NCBI RefSeq assembly: GCF_001905005.1
Contig: NZ_LWKZ01000024.1
Location: 775,299-839,298 of the forward strand
From: Streptomyces sp. CB02923
GTDB taxonomy: Bacteria; Actinomycetota; Actinomycetes; Streptomycetales; Streptomycetaceae
Direction of reading: 5' to 3'
Length of the DNA stretch: 64,000 nt
In this document: piece by piece, positions 55,393 through 64,000 of the stretch
How the letters are laid out: the number at the start of each line of letters is the position of its first letter
Numbering within the stretch: position 1 is the stretch's first letter
Program-made: the position numbers and the translations under genes
The notes under the pieces: generated by a model
Told to the model about the DNA's origin: nothing
Seen by the model: only the letters and a program-made list of their open reading frames with translations
Database searches by the model: none

Positions 55393-56378
55393 GGACCGCC
55401 GCTGCCGTGAGCACGAGCGCCGGGAACTCCGGCGAGGCCCGGAACAACCGGAACGCCGGGGACACCGGGGACGCCGACAATCCGTATGCGCTGAGTCATC
55501 TGGATGCGCTGGAGTCGGAGGCGGTGCACATCTTCCGTGAGGTGGCGGGGGAGTTCGAGCGGCCGGTGATCCTCTTCTCCGGCGGCAAGGACTCCATCCT
55601 GATGCTGCACCTGGCCCTGAAGGCCTTCGCCCCCGCGCCGGTGCCGTTCGCGCTGCTGCACGTCGACACCGGCCACAACTTCCCCGAAGTCCTCGACTAC
55701 CGCGACCGCACCGTCGCCCGCCACGGCCTGCGCCTGCACATCGCCTCCGTCCAGGACTTCCTCGACCGCGGCGAGCTGCGCGAGCGCCCCGACGGCACCC
55801 GCAACCCGCTGCAGACCGTGCCGCTGCTGCACGCCATCGAAGCGAACCGCTTCGACGCCGTCTTCGGCGGCGGACGCCGCGACGAGGAAAAAGCCCGCGC
55901 CAAGGAACGCGTCTTCTCCCTGCGCGACGAGTTCGGCGGCTGGGACCCGCGCCGCCAGCGCCCCGAACTGTGGCAGCTCTACAACGGCCGCCACTCCCCC
56001 GGCGAACACGTGCGCGTCTTCCCCCTGTCGAACTGGACCGAACTGGACGTGTGGCAGTACATCGCCCGCGAAAAAATCGAACTGCCCGCCATCTACTACG
56101 CCCACCAGCGCCAGGTCTTCGCCCGCGGCGGCATGTGGCTGGCGCCCGGCGCCTGGGGCGGCCCCAGGGACGGCGAGCGGGTCGAGACGCGGCAGGTGCG
56201 CTACCGCACCGTCGGCGACATGTCCTGCACCGGCGCCGTCGACTCCGACGCGGCCACCATCGAGGCCGTCATCGCCGAGATCGCCGCCTCCCGCCTGACC
56301 GAGCGGGGCGCCACCCGGGCCGACGACAAACTGTCCGAGGCCGCCATGGAGGACCGCAAGCGCGAGGGGTACTTCTAA
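55389..56378 (+). CDS. cysD: Sulfate adenylyltransferase subunit 2
   Basis: Small catalytic subunit of ATP sulfurylase, 329 residues. The PP-loop SGGKDS (about residues 65-70) binds ATP; HVDTGHNFPEVLDYRD and FGGGRRDEEKARAKER are the family signatures. The N-terminal 30 residues are a low-complexity Asn/Gly/Asp-rich extension. The start overlaps the cysC stop and the TAA stop overlaps the cysN start (TAATG). It works as a heterodimer with CysN. Confidence 0.94.
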   Translation: MRTAAAVSTSAGNSGEARNNRNAGDTGDADNPYALSHLDALESEAVHIFREVAGEFERPVILFSGGKDSILMLHLALKAFAPAPVPFALLHVDTGHNFPEVLDYRDRTVARHGLRLHIASVQDFLDRGELRERPDGTRNPLQTVPLLHAIEANRFDAVFGGGRRDEEKARAKERVFSLRDEFGGWDPRRQRPELWQLYNGRHSPGEHVRVFPLSNWTELDVWQYIAREKIELPAIYYAHQRQVFARGGMWLAPGAWGGPRDGERVETRQVRYRTVGDMSCTGAVDSDAATIEAVIAEIAASRLTERGATRADDKLSEAAMEDRKREGYF

Positions 56379-57727
56379 TGAGCACGATTGTCGATCCGGT
56401 CGACGTGGCCGCCACGGCCACCTCGCTGCTGCGCTTCGCCACCGCCGGCTCGGTGGACGACGGCAAGTCCACCCTGGTGGGGCGGCTGCTGCACGATTCG
56501 AAGTCGGTGCTGGCCGACCAGCTCGAAGCCGTCGAGCGGGCCTCGCTGGGCCGCGGCCAGGAGGCGCCCGACCTGGCCCTTTTGACCGACGGGCTGCGGG
56601 CCGAGCGGGAGCAGGGCATCACCATCGATGTCGCCTACCGCTACTTCGCCACGCCCCGGCGCCGCTTCATCCTCGCCGACACCCCCGGCCATGTGCAATA
56701 CACCCGCAACATGGTCACCGGCGCCTCCACCGCCGAGCTGGCCGTGGTGCTGGTCGACGCCCGCCACGGCGTCGTCGAGCAGACCCGCCGCCACGCCGCC
56801 GTCGCCGCCCTGCTGCGCGTCCCCCACGTCGTCCTGGCCGTCAACAAGATGGACCTGGCCGCCTACGCCGAGCCCGTCTTCGCGGCCATCGCCGAAGAGT
56901 TCACCACCTACGCCGCCTCGCTGGGCGTACCGGAGATCACCGCCATCCCGATCTCCGCGCTGGCCGGCGACAACGTCGTGACCCCGTCCACCAACATGGA
57001 CTGGTACGGCGGGCCGACCGTGCTGGAGCACCTGGAGAGCGTGCCGGTGGTGGCCGACCCTTCCCAGGACCCGGCGCGCTTCCCGGTGCAGTACGTCATC
57101 CGTCCACAGACTCCCGAACTGCCCGACTACCGCGGCTACGCGGGGCAGATCGCCTCGGGTGTGCTGCGCACCGGCGACCCGGTCACCGTGCTGCCCTCGG
57201 GCCGGACCAGCACCGTGGCGGCGCTGGACGTGCTGGGCCAGGCGGTGGACGTGGCCTGGGCGCCGCAGTCGGTGACCGTCCGCCTCGCCGACGACCTGGA
57301 CATCTCCCGCGGCGACCTGATCGCCCCGGCCGCCGCGCCGCCCGCCGTCACCCGCGACATCGAGGCCACCGTCTGCCACGTCGCCGACCGACCGCTGAAG
57401 GCCGGCCAGCGGGTGCTGCTCAAACACACCACCCGTACGGTCAAGGCGATCGTCAAGGACATCCCGTCCCGGCTGACCCTCGACGACCTCTCCCAGCACC
57501 CCGCCCCCGGCGAACTGGCCGCCAACGACATCGGCCGCATCACCCTGCGCACCGCCGAACCCCTCGCCCTGGACCCCTACGCCGACTCCCGCCGCACCGG
57601 ATCGTTCCTGCTCATCGACCCCGCCGACGGCACCACGCTGACCGCAGGAATGGCCGGGTCCGCGTTCGCCGAGGCGGCCGAGGCCGCGGCGGCGGCGTCG
57701 GACGACGACGCGGAATGGGACTTCTGA
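56378..57727 (+). CDS. cysN: Sulfate adenylyltransferase subunit 1 (GTPase)
   Basis: GTPase subunit of ATP sulfurylase, 449 residues, similar to EF-Tu. G1 is GSVDDGKSTL (about residues 24-33), G3 DTPGH and G4 NKMD; beta-barrel domains follow. There is no C-terminal APS kinase domain, in agreement with a separate cysC gene. The last residues are Ala/Asp-rich. GAGGGG precedes ATG 56378. It completes APS synthesis in the operon. Confidence 0.94.
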   Translation: MSTIVDPVDVAATATSLLRFATAGSVDDGKSTLVGRLLHDSKSVLADQLEAVERASLGRGQEAPDLALLTDGLRAEREQGITIDVAYRYFATPRRRFILADTPGHVQYTRNMVTGASTAELAVVLVDARHGVVEQTRRHAAVAALLRVPHVVLAVNKMDLAAYAEPVFAAIAEEFTTYAASLGVPEITAIPISALAGDNVVTPSTNMDWYGGPTVLEHLESVPVVADPSQDPARFPVQYVIRPQTPELPDYRGYAGQIASGVLRTGDPVTVLPSGRTSTVAALDVLGQAVDVAWAPQSVTVRLADDLDISRGDLIAPAAAPPAVTRDIEATVCHVADRPLKAGQRVLLKHTTRTVKAIVKDIPSRLTLDDLSQHPAPGELAANDIGRITLRTAEPLALDPYADSRRTGSFLLIDPADGTTLTAGMAGSAFAEAAEAAAAASDDDAEWDF

Positions 57728-57728
57728 C

Positions 57729-57866
57729 ATGAGCGATCCCCTGGCTCCGGACGCCCTCGCGACCTTCGCGGACGCGTTCTCGACCTTCGCCAAGGAAGGC
57801 GGCCGGATCGGCAGCGGGGCCCTGGGCAGTGGCCAGGGCGGCGTCGGGCGATGTGTGCGCCGATGA
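57729..57866 (+). CDS. Possible small ORF after cysN
   Basis: Candidate 45-residue protein MSDPLAPDALATFADAFSTF continuing to a Gly/Arg-rich end. It starts one base after the cysN stop but has no ribosome-binding site, so it would depend on coupling. The first half forms a plausible amphipathic helix; the second half looks non-coding. It is listed for completeness only. Confidence 0.25.
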   Translation: MSDPLAPDALATFADAFSTFAKEGGRIGSGALGSGQGGVGRCVRR

Positions 57867-57968
57867 CGTACCGCCGCGCACCCCTCACGCCTCCCTTCCG
57901 AAGATCCACCGCACCGCCGGGCCCGCCGTAGGCGTCCGCCGCCCGGCCCTCCGAGAGGACCCCCTCCC

Positions 57969-59072
57969 GTGCCAGCCGTACGCCACCGCCTCCTCGCGGC
58001 CCTCGCCGTCGTCCCTCTGCTGACCGGCGCCCTGGGGGCGTGCGGGTACGGTTCGCGCGCCAAGCAGGACGACCAGGGCGCGGTCGCGGCCAAGGGGCCG
58101 AAAATCGACGGCCTGGACAAGATCAAGGTCGGCTACTTCGCCAACACCACGCACGCCACCGCGCTGGTCGGCGACCAGAAGGGCTTCTTCCAGAAGGAGC
58201 TGGGCGGTACCAAGTTCGCGCCGTCGGTGTTCAACGCGGGCCCGGCGGAGATCGAGGCGCTGAACTCCGGTGCCATCGACATCGGCTGGATCGGCCCGTC
58301 CCCCGCGATCAACGGCTGGACCACGTCCAAGGGCAAGAGCCTGAAGATCATTTCTGGGTCGGCGTCCGGCGGCGTCTCGCTCGTCGTCAACCCGAAGAAG
58401 ATCAAGAACCTGGACGACCTCAAGGGCAAGACGATCGCCACGCCGCAGCTGGGCAACACCCAGGACGTGGCGCTGCTGAACTACCTGGCCGAGAAGGGCT
58501 ACCGGGTCGATCCCACCACCGGCAAGGGCGACGTGACCGTCCAGCGCACCGAGAACAAGGTCGCCCCGGTCGCCTTCCGGCAGGGCAGCATCGACGCCGC
58601 GTGGGTGCCCGAGCCGACCGCCTCCAAGCTGGTCGAGGAGGGCGGCAAGGTGCTGCTGGACGAGAAGAAGCTGTGGAAGGACGGCAAGTTCGTCATCACG
58701 AACGTGATCGTCTCGCAGAAGTTCCTCAAGGAGCACCCGAAGGCCGTCGAGGCGGTGCTGCGCGGCTCGGTGAAGACCAACACGTACATCAGGACCCACC
58801 CGGGCGAGGCCAAGCAGGCGCTCAACGACAAGCTGGCCACCGCGTCCGGCAAGGCGCTGCCCCCGTCCGTGATCGACCCGGCGTTCCGCAACACCGACGT
58901 CACCGACGATCCGCTGGCCGCCACCCTCCAGCTGGAGGCGGACCACGCGGTCCGGGCGGGCCTGCTGAAGAAGCCCGCCCTCAAGGGCATCTACGACCTC
59001 ACGCTGCTCAACAAGGTGCTCAAGGCCGAGGGCAAGCCGGCGGTCGACGACGCCGGACTCGGCAGTGAGTAG
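57969..59072 (+). CDS. Aliphatic sulfonate/sulfur-compound ABC transporter substrate-binding lipoprotein
   Basis: Exported binding protein of 367 residues. The signal peptide ends in the lipobox LGAC (Cys about residue 25), so it is a lipoprotein. The SsuA/TauA-type fold is seen in IKVGYFANTTHATALVGDQK, IDIGWIGPSPAING and TIATPQLGNTQDVALLNYL. Context with cysteine biosynthesis suggests sulfonates, sulfate esters or a related sulfur source. GAGAGGA precedes GTG 57969. It is the first gene of a three-gene importer. Confidence 0.9.
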   Translation: MPAVRHRLLAALAVVPLLTGALGACGYGSRAKQDDQGAVAAKGPKIDGLDKIKVGYFANTTHATALVGDQKGFFQKELGGTKFAPSVFNAGPAEIEALNSGAIDIGWIGPSPAINGWTTSKGKSLKIISGSASGGVSLVVNPKKIKNLDDLKGKTIATPQLGNTQDVALLNYLAEKGYRVDPTTGKGDVTVQRTENKVAPVAFRQGSIDAAWVPEPTASKLVEEGGKVLLDEKKLWKDGKFVITNVIVSQKFLKEHPKAVEAVLRGSVKTNTYIRTHPGEAKQALNDKLATASGKALPPSVIDPAFRNTDVTDDPLAATLQLEADHAVRAGLLKKPALKGIYDLTLLNKVLKAEGKPAVDDAGLGSE

Positions 59073-59106
59073 TCCCGCCGCACCGCATCCCCAGGAGGTG
59101 ACACCG

Positions 59107-59946
59107 ATGACGACCACCACGCTGAGCAAGCCCGGCAGCCGGGCGTCCGCCACGGCGGACGCGGACGGCACCGCTCCGTACGCCGCTCGCATCGACCATG
59201 TCTCGAAGTCGTTCGGCCGCCCCGGCGCGCAGCAGCACGTGCTGGACGACATCAGCATCGATGTCGCGCCGGGCGAGTTCGTGTGCCTGCTGGGGGCGTC
59301 GGGCTGCGGCAAGTCGACGCTGCTCAACCTCGTCGCCGGGCTCGACGGGCCCTCCGCGGGCAGCATCGCGACGCCCGGCGGCCGCCCGGCCCTGATGTTC
59401 CAGGAGCACGCGCTGTTCCCGTGGCTCACCGCGGGCCGCAACATCGAGCTGGCGCTGCGGCTGCGGGGGGTGCCGCGCGCGGAGCGCCGCGGCGAGGCCG
59501 AGCGGCTGCTGGAACTCGTACGGCTCAAGGGCGCGTACGGCAAGCGGGTGCACGAGCTGTCGGGCGGTATGCGGCAGCGGGTCGCGATGGCCCGCGCACT
59601 GGCGCAGGACAGTCAACTGCTGCTGATGGACGAGCCGTTCGCGGCGCTCGACGCCATCACGCGCGATGTGCTGCACGACGAGCTGACCCGCATCTGGCGG
59701 GACGCCAACGACAGCGCCTCCGGCAGCGGCGGCCTGTCCGTCCTGTTCGTCACCCACAACGTCCGGGAGGCGGTGCGGCTCGCCGAGCGGGTGGTGCTGC
59801 TGTCCTCCCGGCCCGGCCGGATCGCCCGCGAGTGGACCGTGGACATTCCGCATCCGCGCCGCATCGAGGACGCGGCGGTCGCCGACCTTTCCGTAGAGAT
59901 CACCGAACAGCTCCGTGGGGAGATCCGCCGCCATGGCCAGCACTGA
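59107..59946 (+). CDS. Sulfonate-type ABC transporter ATP-binding protein
   Basis: ATPase of 279 residues in the SsuB/TauB family. Walker A is GASGCGKST (about residues 65-73), the Q-loop MFQEHALFPWLT, signature LSGGMRQRVAMARAL and Walker B LLLMDEPFAALD, followed by FVTHNVREAVRLAERV. AGGAGGTGA precedes ATG 59107. The end of the gene overlaps the permease start by 14 bp, indicating coupled translation. Confidence 0.93.
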   Translation: MTTTTLSKPGSRASATADADGTAPYAARIDHVSKSFGRPGAQQHVLDDISIDVAPGEFVCLLGASGCGKSTLLNLVAGLDGPSAGSIATPGGRPALMFQEHALFPWLTAGRNIELALRLRGVPRAERRGEAERLLELVRLKGAYGKRVHELSGGMRQRVAMARALAQDSQLLLMDEPFAALDAITRDVLHDELTRIWRDANDSASGSGGLSVLFVTHNVREAVRLAERVVLLSSRPGRIAREWTVDIPHPRRIEDAAVADLSVEITEQLRGEIRRHGQH

Positions 59947-60931
59947 GACCGGGGCGGCCGCCGAGGCCGCCGAAAGCACCGCCGGGCCCGCGGCCGACGC
60001 GTCACCGGACCCCGCCGCGAAGGCGGCACCCGCCGCCACCGAGGAAGCTCCCACCGCCGCGAAGCCGGACGGCTCCGGCGACCTCGCCGGACTGGAGGCC
60101 GGGCTCGACGCCCTGGACACCTCCGTCACCGACCGCCAGCCCTGGCTGCGGACGCTGGTCTCCAAGGCCGTGCCGCCGGTCGTCGCCGTCGCCCTCGTCC
60201 TCGGCCTGTGGCAGCTCGCCTACCACTTCGAGCTCAAGGACCACTACCTGCTGCCCAGCCCGGTCGACGTGGCCCGCTCGCTCCAGGACAAGTGGCTCGA
60301 AGGGACGCTGCTCGACTACGTGTGGACGAGCGTGTCGCGCGGCGCGCTCGGCTTCCTGGCCTCGGTGGCGATCGGCACGCCGCTCGGCCTGCTGGTCGCA
60401 CGCGTCAAGCCGGTACGGGCGGCGATCGGCCCGATCCTCAGCGGCCTCCAGTCGCTGCCCTCGGTGGCCTGGGTGCCCGCCGCCATCATCTGGTTCGGTC
60501 TGAGCGACGCCACGATCTACGCGGTGGTGCTGCTCGGCGCGGTCCCCTCGATCGCCAACGGCCTGGTCGCCGGTGTCGACCAGATCTCACCGCTCTACCT
60601 CCGGGCGGGCCGTACGATCGGCGCGCGCGGTCTGACGGGCGTACGGCACGTCCTGCTGCCCGCCGCGCTGCCCGGCTACCTCGCCGGCCTCAAGCAGGGC
60701 TGGGCGTTCTCCTGGCGCTCCCTGATGGCCGCCGAACTCATCGTCAACGCCGCCGACCTGGGCACCGGCCTCGGCCAGCTCCTCGAACAGGGCCGTGAAC
60801 TCCAGGACATGTCCTGGGTACTGTCCGCGATCCTGCTGATCCTGATCGTCGGCATCGGCATCGAGCTGCTGATCTTCGCGCCGATCGAGCGGCGAGTGCT
60901 GCGCAGCCGCGGCCTGCTGGTGAAGAGCTGA
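59933..60931 (+). CDS. Sulfonate-type ABC transporter permease
   Basis: Inner-membrane subunit of 332 residues in the SsuC/TauC family. An Ala/Pro-rich cytoplasmic N-terminus of about 75 residues precedes six hydrophobic segments, from VVAVALVLGLWQLAY to WVLSAILLILIVGIGIELLI. The EAA-type loop is GRTIGARGLTGVRHVLLPAA. GGGGAG precedes ATG 59933. It ends 3 bp before the chelatase gene. Confidence 0.92.
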   Translation: MASTETGAAAEAAESTAGPAADASPDPAAKAAPAATEEAPTAAKPDGSGDLAGLEAGLDALDTSVTDRQPWLRTLVSKAVPPVVAVALVLGLWQLAYHFELKDHYLLPSPVDVARSLQDKWLEGTLLDYVWTSVSRGALGFLASVAIGTPLGLLVARVKPVRAAIGPILSGLQSLPSVAWVPAAIIWFGLSDATIYAVVLLGAVPSIANGLVAGVDQISPLYLRAGRTIGARGLTGVRHVLLPAALPGYLAGLKQGWAFSWRSLMAAELIVNAADLGTGLGQLLEQGRELQDMSWVLSAILLILIVGIGIELLIFAPIERRVLRSRGLLVKS

Positions 60932-60934
60932 CCC

Positions 60935-61702
60935 ATGGACGCCCGCCCCGCCCGCCCCGCCCTCCTCGTCATCGCCCACGGCAGCCGCGACGCGCGGCAC
61001 GCGGCGGCCATCACCGCGCTCTGCGCGCGGGTGCGGGCGCTGCGGCCCGGCCTGCGCGTCGAGGTGGCCTTCCTCGACTTCAACGCGCCGAGCGTGCCCC
61101 GGACGCTGGAGCGGCTGGCGGCGGACGGCGTACGGGACGTGGTGGCCCTGCCGCTGCTGCTCACCCGCGCGTTCCACGCCAAGACGGACGTCCCGGCGGT
61201 GCTGCGGGAGGCCGCCGCCCGGCTGCCCCGCCTCACCGTCCGGCAGGCCGACGTCCTCGGCCCCTCCCCGCTGCTGACCGCCGCGCTGGAACGGCGGCTG
61301 TACGAAGCCGGAGTGCGCCCCGGCGACCGGCGCACGACCGGGGTCGTGCTGGCCTCGGCGGGCTCCTCCGACCCGGAGGCGAGCGCAGTGCTCGCTGAAA
61401 TCGCGCGGGAGTGGCGGCGTACCACCGGTTGGTATGCCGTGCGGCCTGCGTTCGCCTCCGCTTCCCTCCCCCACACGGCCGACGCCGTACGGTCCCTGCG
61501 CGCCGACGGCGCCGAACGGGTGGCCGTGGCCCCCTACGTCATCGCCCCCGGCCGCCTCCCGGACCGCATCGCGCACGGCGCCGAGGAAGCCGGGGCCGAG
61601 ATACTGGCGGACGTCCTGGGCCCGGCACCGGAACTGGCCCGCTTGCTGACCCGGCGGTACGAGGAGGCGCTGGGCCGGGTGGTGCGGGCGCTCGTGGCGT
61701 GA
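60935..61702 (+). CDS. Sirohydrochlorin chelatase (CbiX/SirB-like)
   Basis: Chelatase of 255 residues inserting a metal into sirohydrochlorin. The two catalytic His are in IAHGSRDAR (about residue 14) and LTRAFHAKTDVP. The second, weaker domain (VVLASAGSSDPEASAVLAEI) reflects the duplicated long form. Placed in the sulfur operon, it most likely makes siroheme for the sulfite reductase encoded 8 kb upstream, rather than cobalamin. Starts 3 bp after the permease gene. Confidence 0.9.
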   Translation: MDARPARPALLVIAHGSRDARHAAAITALCARVRALRPGLRVEVAFLDFNAPSVPRTLERLAADGVRDVVALPLLLTRAFHAKTDVPAVLREAAARLPRLTVRQADVLGPSPLLTAALERRLYEAGVRPGDRRTTGVVLASAGSSDPEASAVLAEIAREWRRTTGWYAVRPAFASASLPHTADAVRSLRADGAERVAVAPYVIAPGRLPDRIAHGAEEAGAEILADVLGPAPELARLLTRRYEEALGRVVRALVA

Positions 61703-61713
61703 ACAGGCCGCCT

Positions 61714-62220
61714 TCAGGCGCGCGGCGGCAGCCGGTGCAGGCGTACCTCGCCGAGTCTGCCCGCCGCGGCTTCCGCCGTCATGTACGTGCAGTGGGGCTG
61801 GCGCCTGCGGTCGGTCGGTGAGCCCGGGTTGAGCAGGCGCAGGCGGCCGTCGGCCGTCGTGGTGTCCCACGGGATGTGGCTGTGGCCGAACACGAGGACG
61901 TCGAGGCCGGGGTACTGCTCGGCGCAGCGGCGTTCGCGGCCCTGCTTCTGGCCGGTTTCGTGGACCACGCCCCAGCGCAGGCCGCCGAGTTCGGCGTACG
62001 CCACCTCCGGGAGCCGGGCGCGCAGTTCCGGGCCGTCGTTGTTGCCGTACACGCCGAGGAGCCTGCGGGAGCGTTCCTCCAGCAGGTCCAGGGTGGCGGT
62101 GTCCACCCAGTCCCCGGCGTGTACGACGATGTCGGCGCGCGCCACCTGTTCCAGCAGTTCCGGCGGCAGGGCCTTGGCGCGTTTGGGCAGGTGGGTGTCG
62201 GACATCAGCAGCAGGCGCAC
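61714..62220 (-). CDS. YfcE/MJ0936-type metallophosphoesterase
   Basis: Calcineurin-like phosphodiesterase of 168 residues. Metal-binding motifs are MSDTHLP (Asp, His), VVHAGDWVD, YGNNDGPELR and FGHSHIPWD in the correct order. Substrate unknown; cyclic-nucleotide-type or nucleic-acid phosphodiesters are typical. GTG 62220 begins the conserved strand MRLLLMSDTH. It is convergent with the chelatase gene, 11 bp apart, and downstream of the CocE-like gene in the same direction. Confidence 0.9.
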   Translation of the reverse strand: MRLLLMSDTHLPKRAKALPPELLEQVARADIVVHAGDWVDTATLDLLEERSRRLLGVYGNNDGPELRARLPEVAYAELGGLRWGVVHETGQKQGRERRCAEQYPGLDVLVFGHSHIPWDTTTADGRLRLLNPGSPTDRRRQPHCTYMTAEAAAGRLGEVRLHRLPPRA

Positions 62221-62238
62221 GGGGTGACCGTATCCCTC

Positions 62239-64000
62239 TCACAGGCAGTCGCGTGGCAGCGTCTCGTTCCAGGTGCGGGAGAAGACGCGGCGGTCGTTCT
62301 CGTAGCCGTCCAGGGTGGCGTCGATGTGGAACTCCTTCTCGCCGCACCGCAGTTTCTGGTGGGTGACCACTCGTACGTCCCACTCTCCGCGCCGGAAGCG
62401 CATGGTCCAGGCGGTCTCGCCGGAGGCGGAGGTGAAGTCGTCGGCGACGGTGGCGTACCGCTCGTAGGCGCGCCGTCCGGCCTCCATGCCGGTGTCCTCC
62501 AGGCGCGTCAGCCCGCCGTCCTTGACGATCTCCAGCTCGGAGTTGTAGCCGACCAGGTCGCGCTTGACCTCCCAGCGTTCCTCCGGCGGGGTCAGCTGGG
62601 TGGTGGTGAGCGGGCGGGTGCCCTCGGGGTCGCCGAAGGGGCGCGGGGGCAGCCGGTCCGGTTCGGTGACGGGCCGTACCGGCAGGGTCAGGGTGCTGGT
62701 GCCCTCGTGCACGCTGAGCGTGGCGGGCCGGGGCGGCGGCCAGGCCAGCGGCCAGTAGGTGGTGGACAGCGACAGCCGGATGCGGTGGCCGGGCGGGAAG
62801 GCCTGGGCGACGCCGTTGAGCTGGACGGTGGCCCGGTAGCGCCGGCCGGGTTCCAGGGGCTGCGGGTCGCCGACCGTCTCGTGGTGGGCGAGGTTGAGCA
62901 CGCCGTAGGTGACGCGGGTCGCCCGGCCGTCGGGGGCCACGTCGGAGAGCCGGGCGGCGACCATGGCGACGGGTTCGCTGACCGACAGGTCCAGTTCGAC
63001 GGTGGGCGAGCCGAGGATCTCCACGCGTTCGGTGAGCCGGTCGCTGTCGAAGACCAGCGACCCGCCGTCCTCCTCGCGCTGGTCGTACGGCAGGTCCGGC
63101 GGCGCGTTGTAGGAGGCCCACTTGCCGGCGAACTGGCCGACGGACAGCGGCGACTGCACGGTCAGCACGGTGCAGCCCCGTTCGCCGCACTCCTCGCCGT
63201 CGGCGCCGATGCGGTGCCGGAAGAGCGGGCGGCAGGCGGAGCGGATGTTCGGGGAGGGCCACTCCGGCTCGCCGACCCAGCGGCCCGGCCGGGTCGCGTA
63301 GGACGTGGACGGCGGCACGCTGTCCTGCATCCAGGCGCTGAGCATCGGCCCGTCCATGACGCCGTTGTCGGCGCCCTTGAGCCAGTGGTCCCACCAGCGC
63401 ACGACTTCCTGGAGGTAGCCGATGGCGGGCCCGGGTACGCCCAGATGGGGGAACTTGTGCGACCAGGGGCCGATCAGGCCCTTGCGCGGTACGCCGAGGT
63501 TGCCCAGCAGCCGCGTCACGGCGTTGGAGTAGCCGTCGGCCCAGCCGCTGGACGCGAGGACCGGGCAGCGTACGGAGCTGTAGTCCTCGCAGACCGAGGC
63601 GTGCCGCCAGTAGTCGTCGCGGCGCTGGTGGCGGATCCACTGCAGGGCCCACGGCTCGGTGTTCTCCAGCCGTTCCCGCCACATGCCGCGCCAGCGGCCG
63701 CCCACCACGGCCGGGTCGGGCGGGCAGGTGGCGTAGGCGAACATGGTGCCCGCCTCGGCCAGGTTGTCGGAGAGCAGCTGGCCCCCCATGTAGTGCATGT
63801 CGTCGGCGTACCGGTCGTCGGTGAAGGACGCGATGACGATGGCGCGCAGGCTCGCGGGCTGCCGGGCGGCGACCTGGAGTGCGGCGAAGGCGCCCCAGGA
63901 GATGCCCATCATGCCGGTGGTGCCGTCGCACCAGGGCTGCGCGGCCAGCCAGGCGAGGATGTCCTCGGCGTCGGCCTGTTCCTGTTCCAGGTACTCGTCC
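62239..64000 (-). CDS. CocE/NonD family hydrolase (X-Pro dipeptidyl-peptidase-like; 5' end outside window)
   Basis: Alpha/beta hydrolase of at least 587 residues; the frame stays open to the right window edge, so the start is missing. The nucleophile motif is GISWGAF (Ser expected to be catalytic). A catalytic Asp and His should lie in the region of GSADNGV-like and GPWSHKFPHLG sequences (GLIGPWSHKFPHLG is clear). The C-terminal jelly-roll domain typical of X-Pro peptidases and cocaine-esterase-like acylases contains ILGSPTVELDLSVSEPV and PGHRIRLSLSTTYWPLAW. Substrate unknown. Confidence 0.9.
   Translation of the reverse strand, partial: DEYLEQEQADAEDILAWLAAQPWCDGTTGMMGISWGAFAALQVAARQPASLRAIVIASFTDDRYADDMHYMGGQLLSDNLAEAGTMFAYATCPPDPAVVGGRWRGMWRERLENTEPWALQWIRHQRRDDYWRHASVCEDYSSVRCPVLASSGWADGYSNAVTRLLGNLGVPRKGLIGPWSHKFPHLGVPGPAIGYLQEVVRWWDHWLKGADNGVMDGPMLSAWMQDSVPPSTSYATRPGRWVGEPEWPSPNIRSACRPLFRHRIGADGEECGERGCTVLTVQSPLSVGQFAGKWASYNAPPDLPYDQREEDGGSLVFDSDRLTERVEILGSPTVELDLSVSEPVAMVAARLSDVAPDGRATRVTYGVLNLAHHETVGDPQPLEPGRRYRATVQLNGVAQAFPPGHRIRLSLSTTYWPLAWPPPRPATLSVHEGTSTLTLPVRPVTEPDRLPPRPFGDPEGTRPLTTTQLTPPEERWEVKRDLVGYNSELEIVKDGGLTRLEDTGMEAGRRAYERYATVADDFTSASGETAWTMRFRRGEWDVRVVTHQKLRCGEKEFHIDATLDGYENDRRVFSRTWNETLPRDCL

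Noticed and set aside
57729..57866. Small ORF after cysN as a confident gene
   Set aside because: No ribosome-binding site and a low-complexity second half; kept only as a low-confidence entry.

Overview
This is a very GC-rich, gene-dense actinobacterial chromosome segment, almost certainly from a Streptomyces. The evidence is the strong GC bias at third codon positions, frequent GTG and TTG starts, 4-bp ATGA/GTGA operon overlaps, and hallmark families: a DUF4097/DrrAB cassette, a DUF2637 protein, STAS and ANTAR regulators, an IdeR/DmdR-type iron box, an F420-dependent oxidoreductase, a DUF7848 protein and the RRHVDL cysteine leader peptide. No tRNA, rRNA, CRISPR array, transposase or integrase was recognised. 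The species cannot be named from the sequence alone.

Layout. 1-3463: a molybdenum hydroxylase operon (FAD and [2Fe-2S] subunits, leaving the window on the left) divergent from a PucR regulator. 3852-9576: a TPR-like protein, a methyltransferase-like protein, a GntR/FCD regulator, an FhuF-type ferric reductase behind an iron box, a DUF2637 membrane protein and an RsbW-like kinase. 9966-15014: a ribbon-helix-helix protein, then DUF4097, DrrA-like ATPase, DrrB-like permease, cytochrome P450 and ferredoxin. 15156-22216: PoxB-like TPP enzyme, PP2C phosphatase, DUF456 protein, Ada/AlkA fusion and RsgA GTPase with an unusual leader. 22352-24941: TetR, STAS and ANTAR regulators and an F420 oxidoreductase. 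25161-32302: a stress-type island (Zn-alcohol dehydrogenase, SDR, HAD, second TPP enzyme, membrane protein, small basic protein, LigD phosphoesterase domain) with two SigB-like promoter candidates.

32337-41798: the protocatechuate branch of the beta-ketoadipate pathway, read leftwards as pcaI-pcaJ-pcaH-pcaG-pcaB-pcaL-pobA. It is divergent from a double-length IclR regulator across a 16-bp palindrome. 4-Hydroxybenzoate would be hydroxylated by PobA, ring-cleaved by PcaHG, cyclised by PcaB, decarboxylated and hydrolysed by PcaL, and activated by PcaIJ. The thiolase pcaF is not in the cluster.

41903-46112: a secreted ricin-type lectin and trypsin-like protease pair, a membrane-anchored Mrr-type nuclease with a tiny membrane partner, and a decayed XRE/DUF5919 regulator beside a DUF7848 gene. 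46209-51644: a YihY/BrkB membrane protein, an AidB-type acyl-CoA dehydrogenase, a small ORF divergent from a GAF regulator, and a GNAT acetyltransferase. 51917-61702: a complete assimilatory sulfate reduction operon (cysteine leader, sulfite reductase, zinc-ribbon peptide, cysH, cysC, cysD, cysN), a sulfonate-type ABC importer and a sirohydrochlorin chelatase that supplies siroheme to the sulfite reductase. 61714-64000: a YfcE-like phosphoesterase and a CocE/NonD hydrolase truncated by the window edge.

The most interesting non-standard signal is upstream of rsgA. A 23-codon ORF with a near-ideal Shine-Dalgarno is followed by three CCCTT segments competing for the single AAGGG that serves as the rsgA ribosome-binding site. 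Short in-frame GC-rich tandem repeats also recur inside many otherwise ordinary genes.
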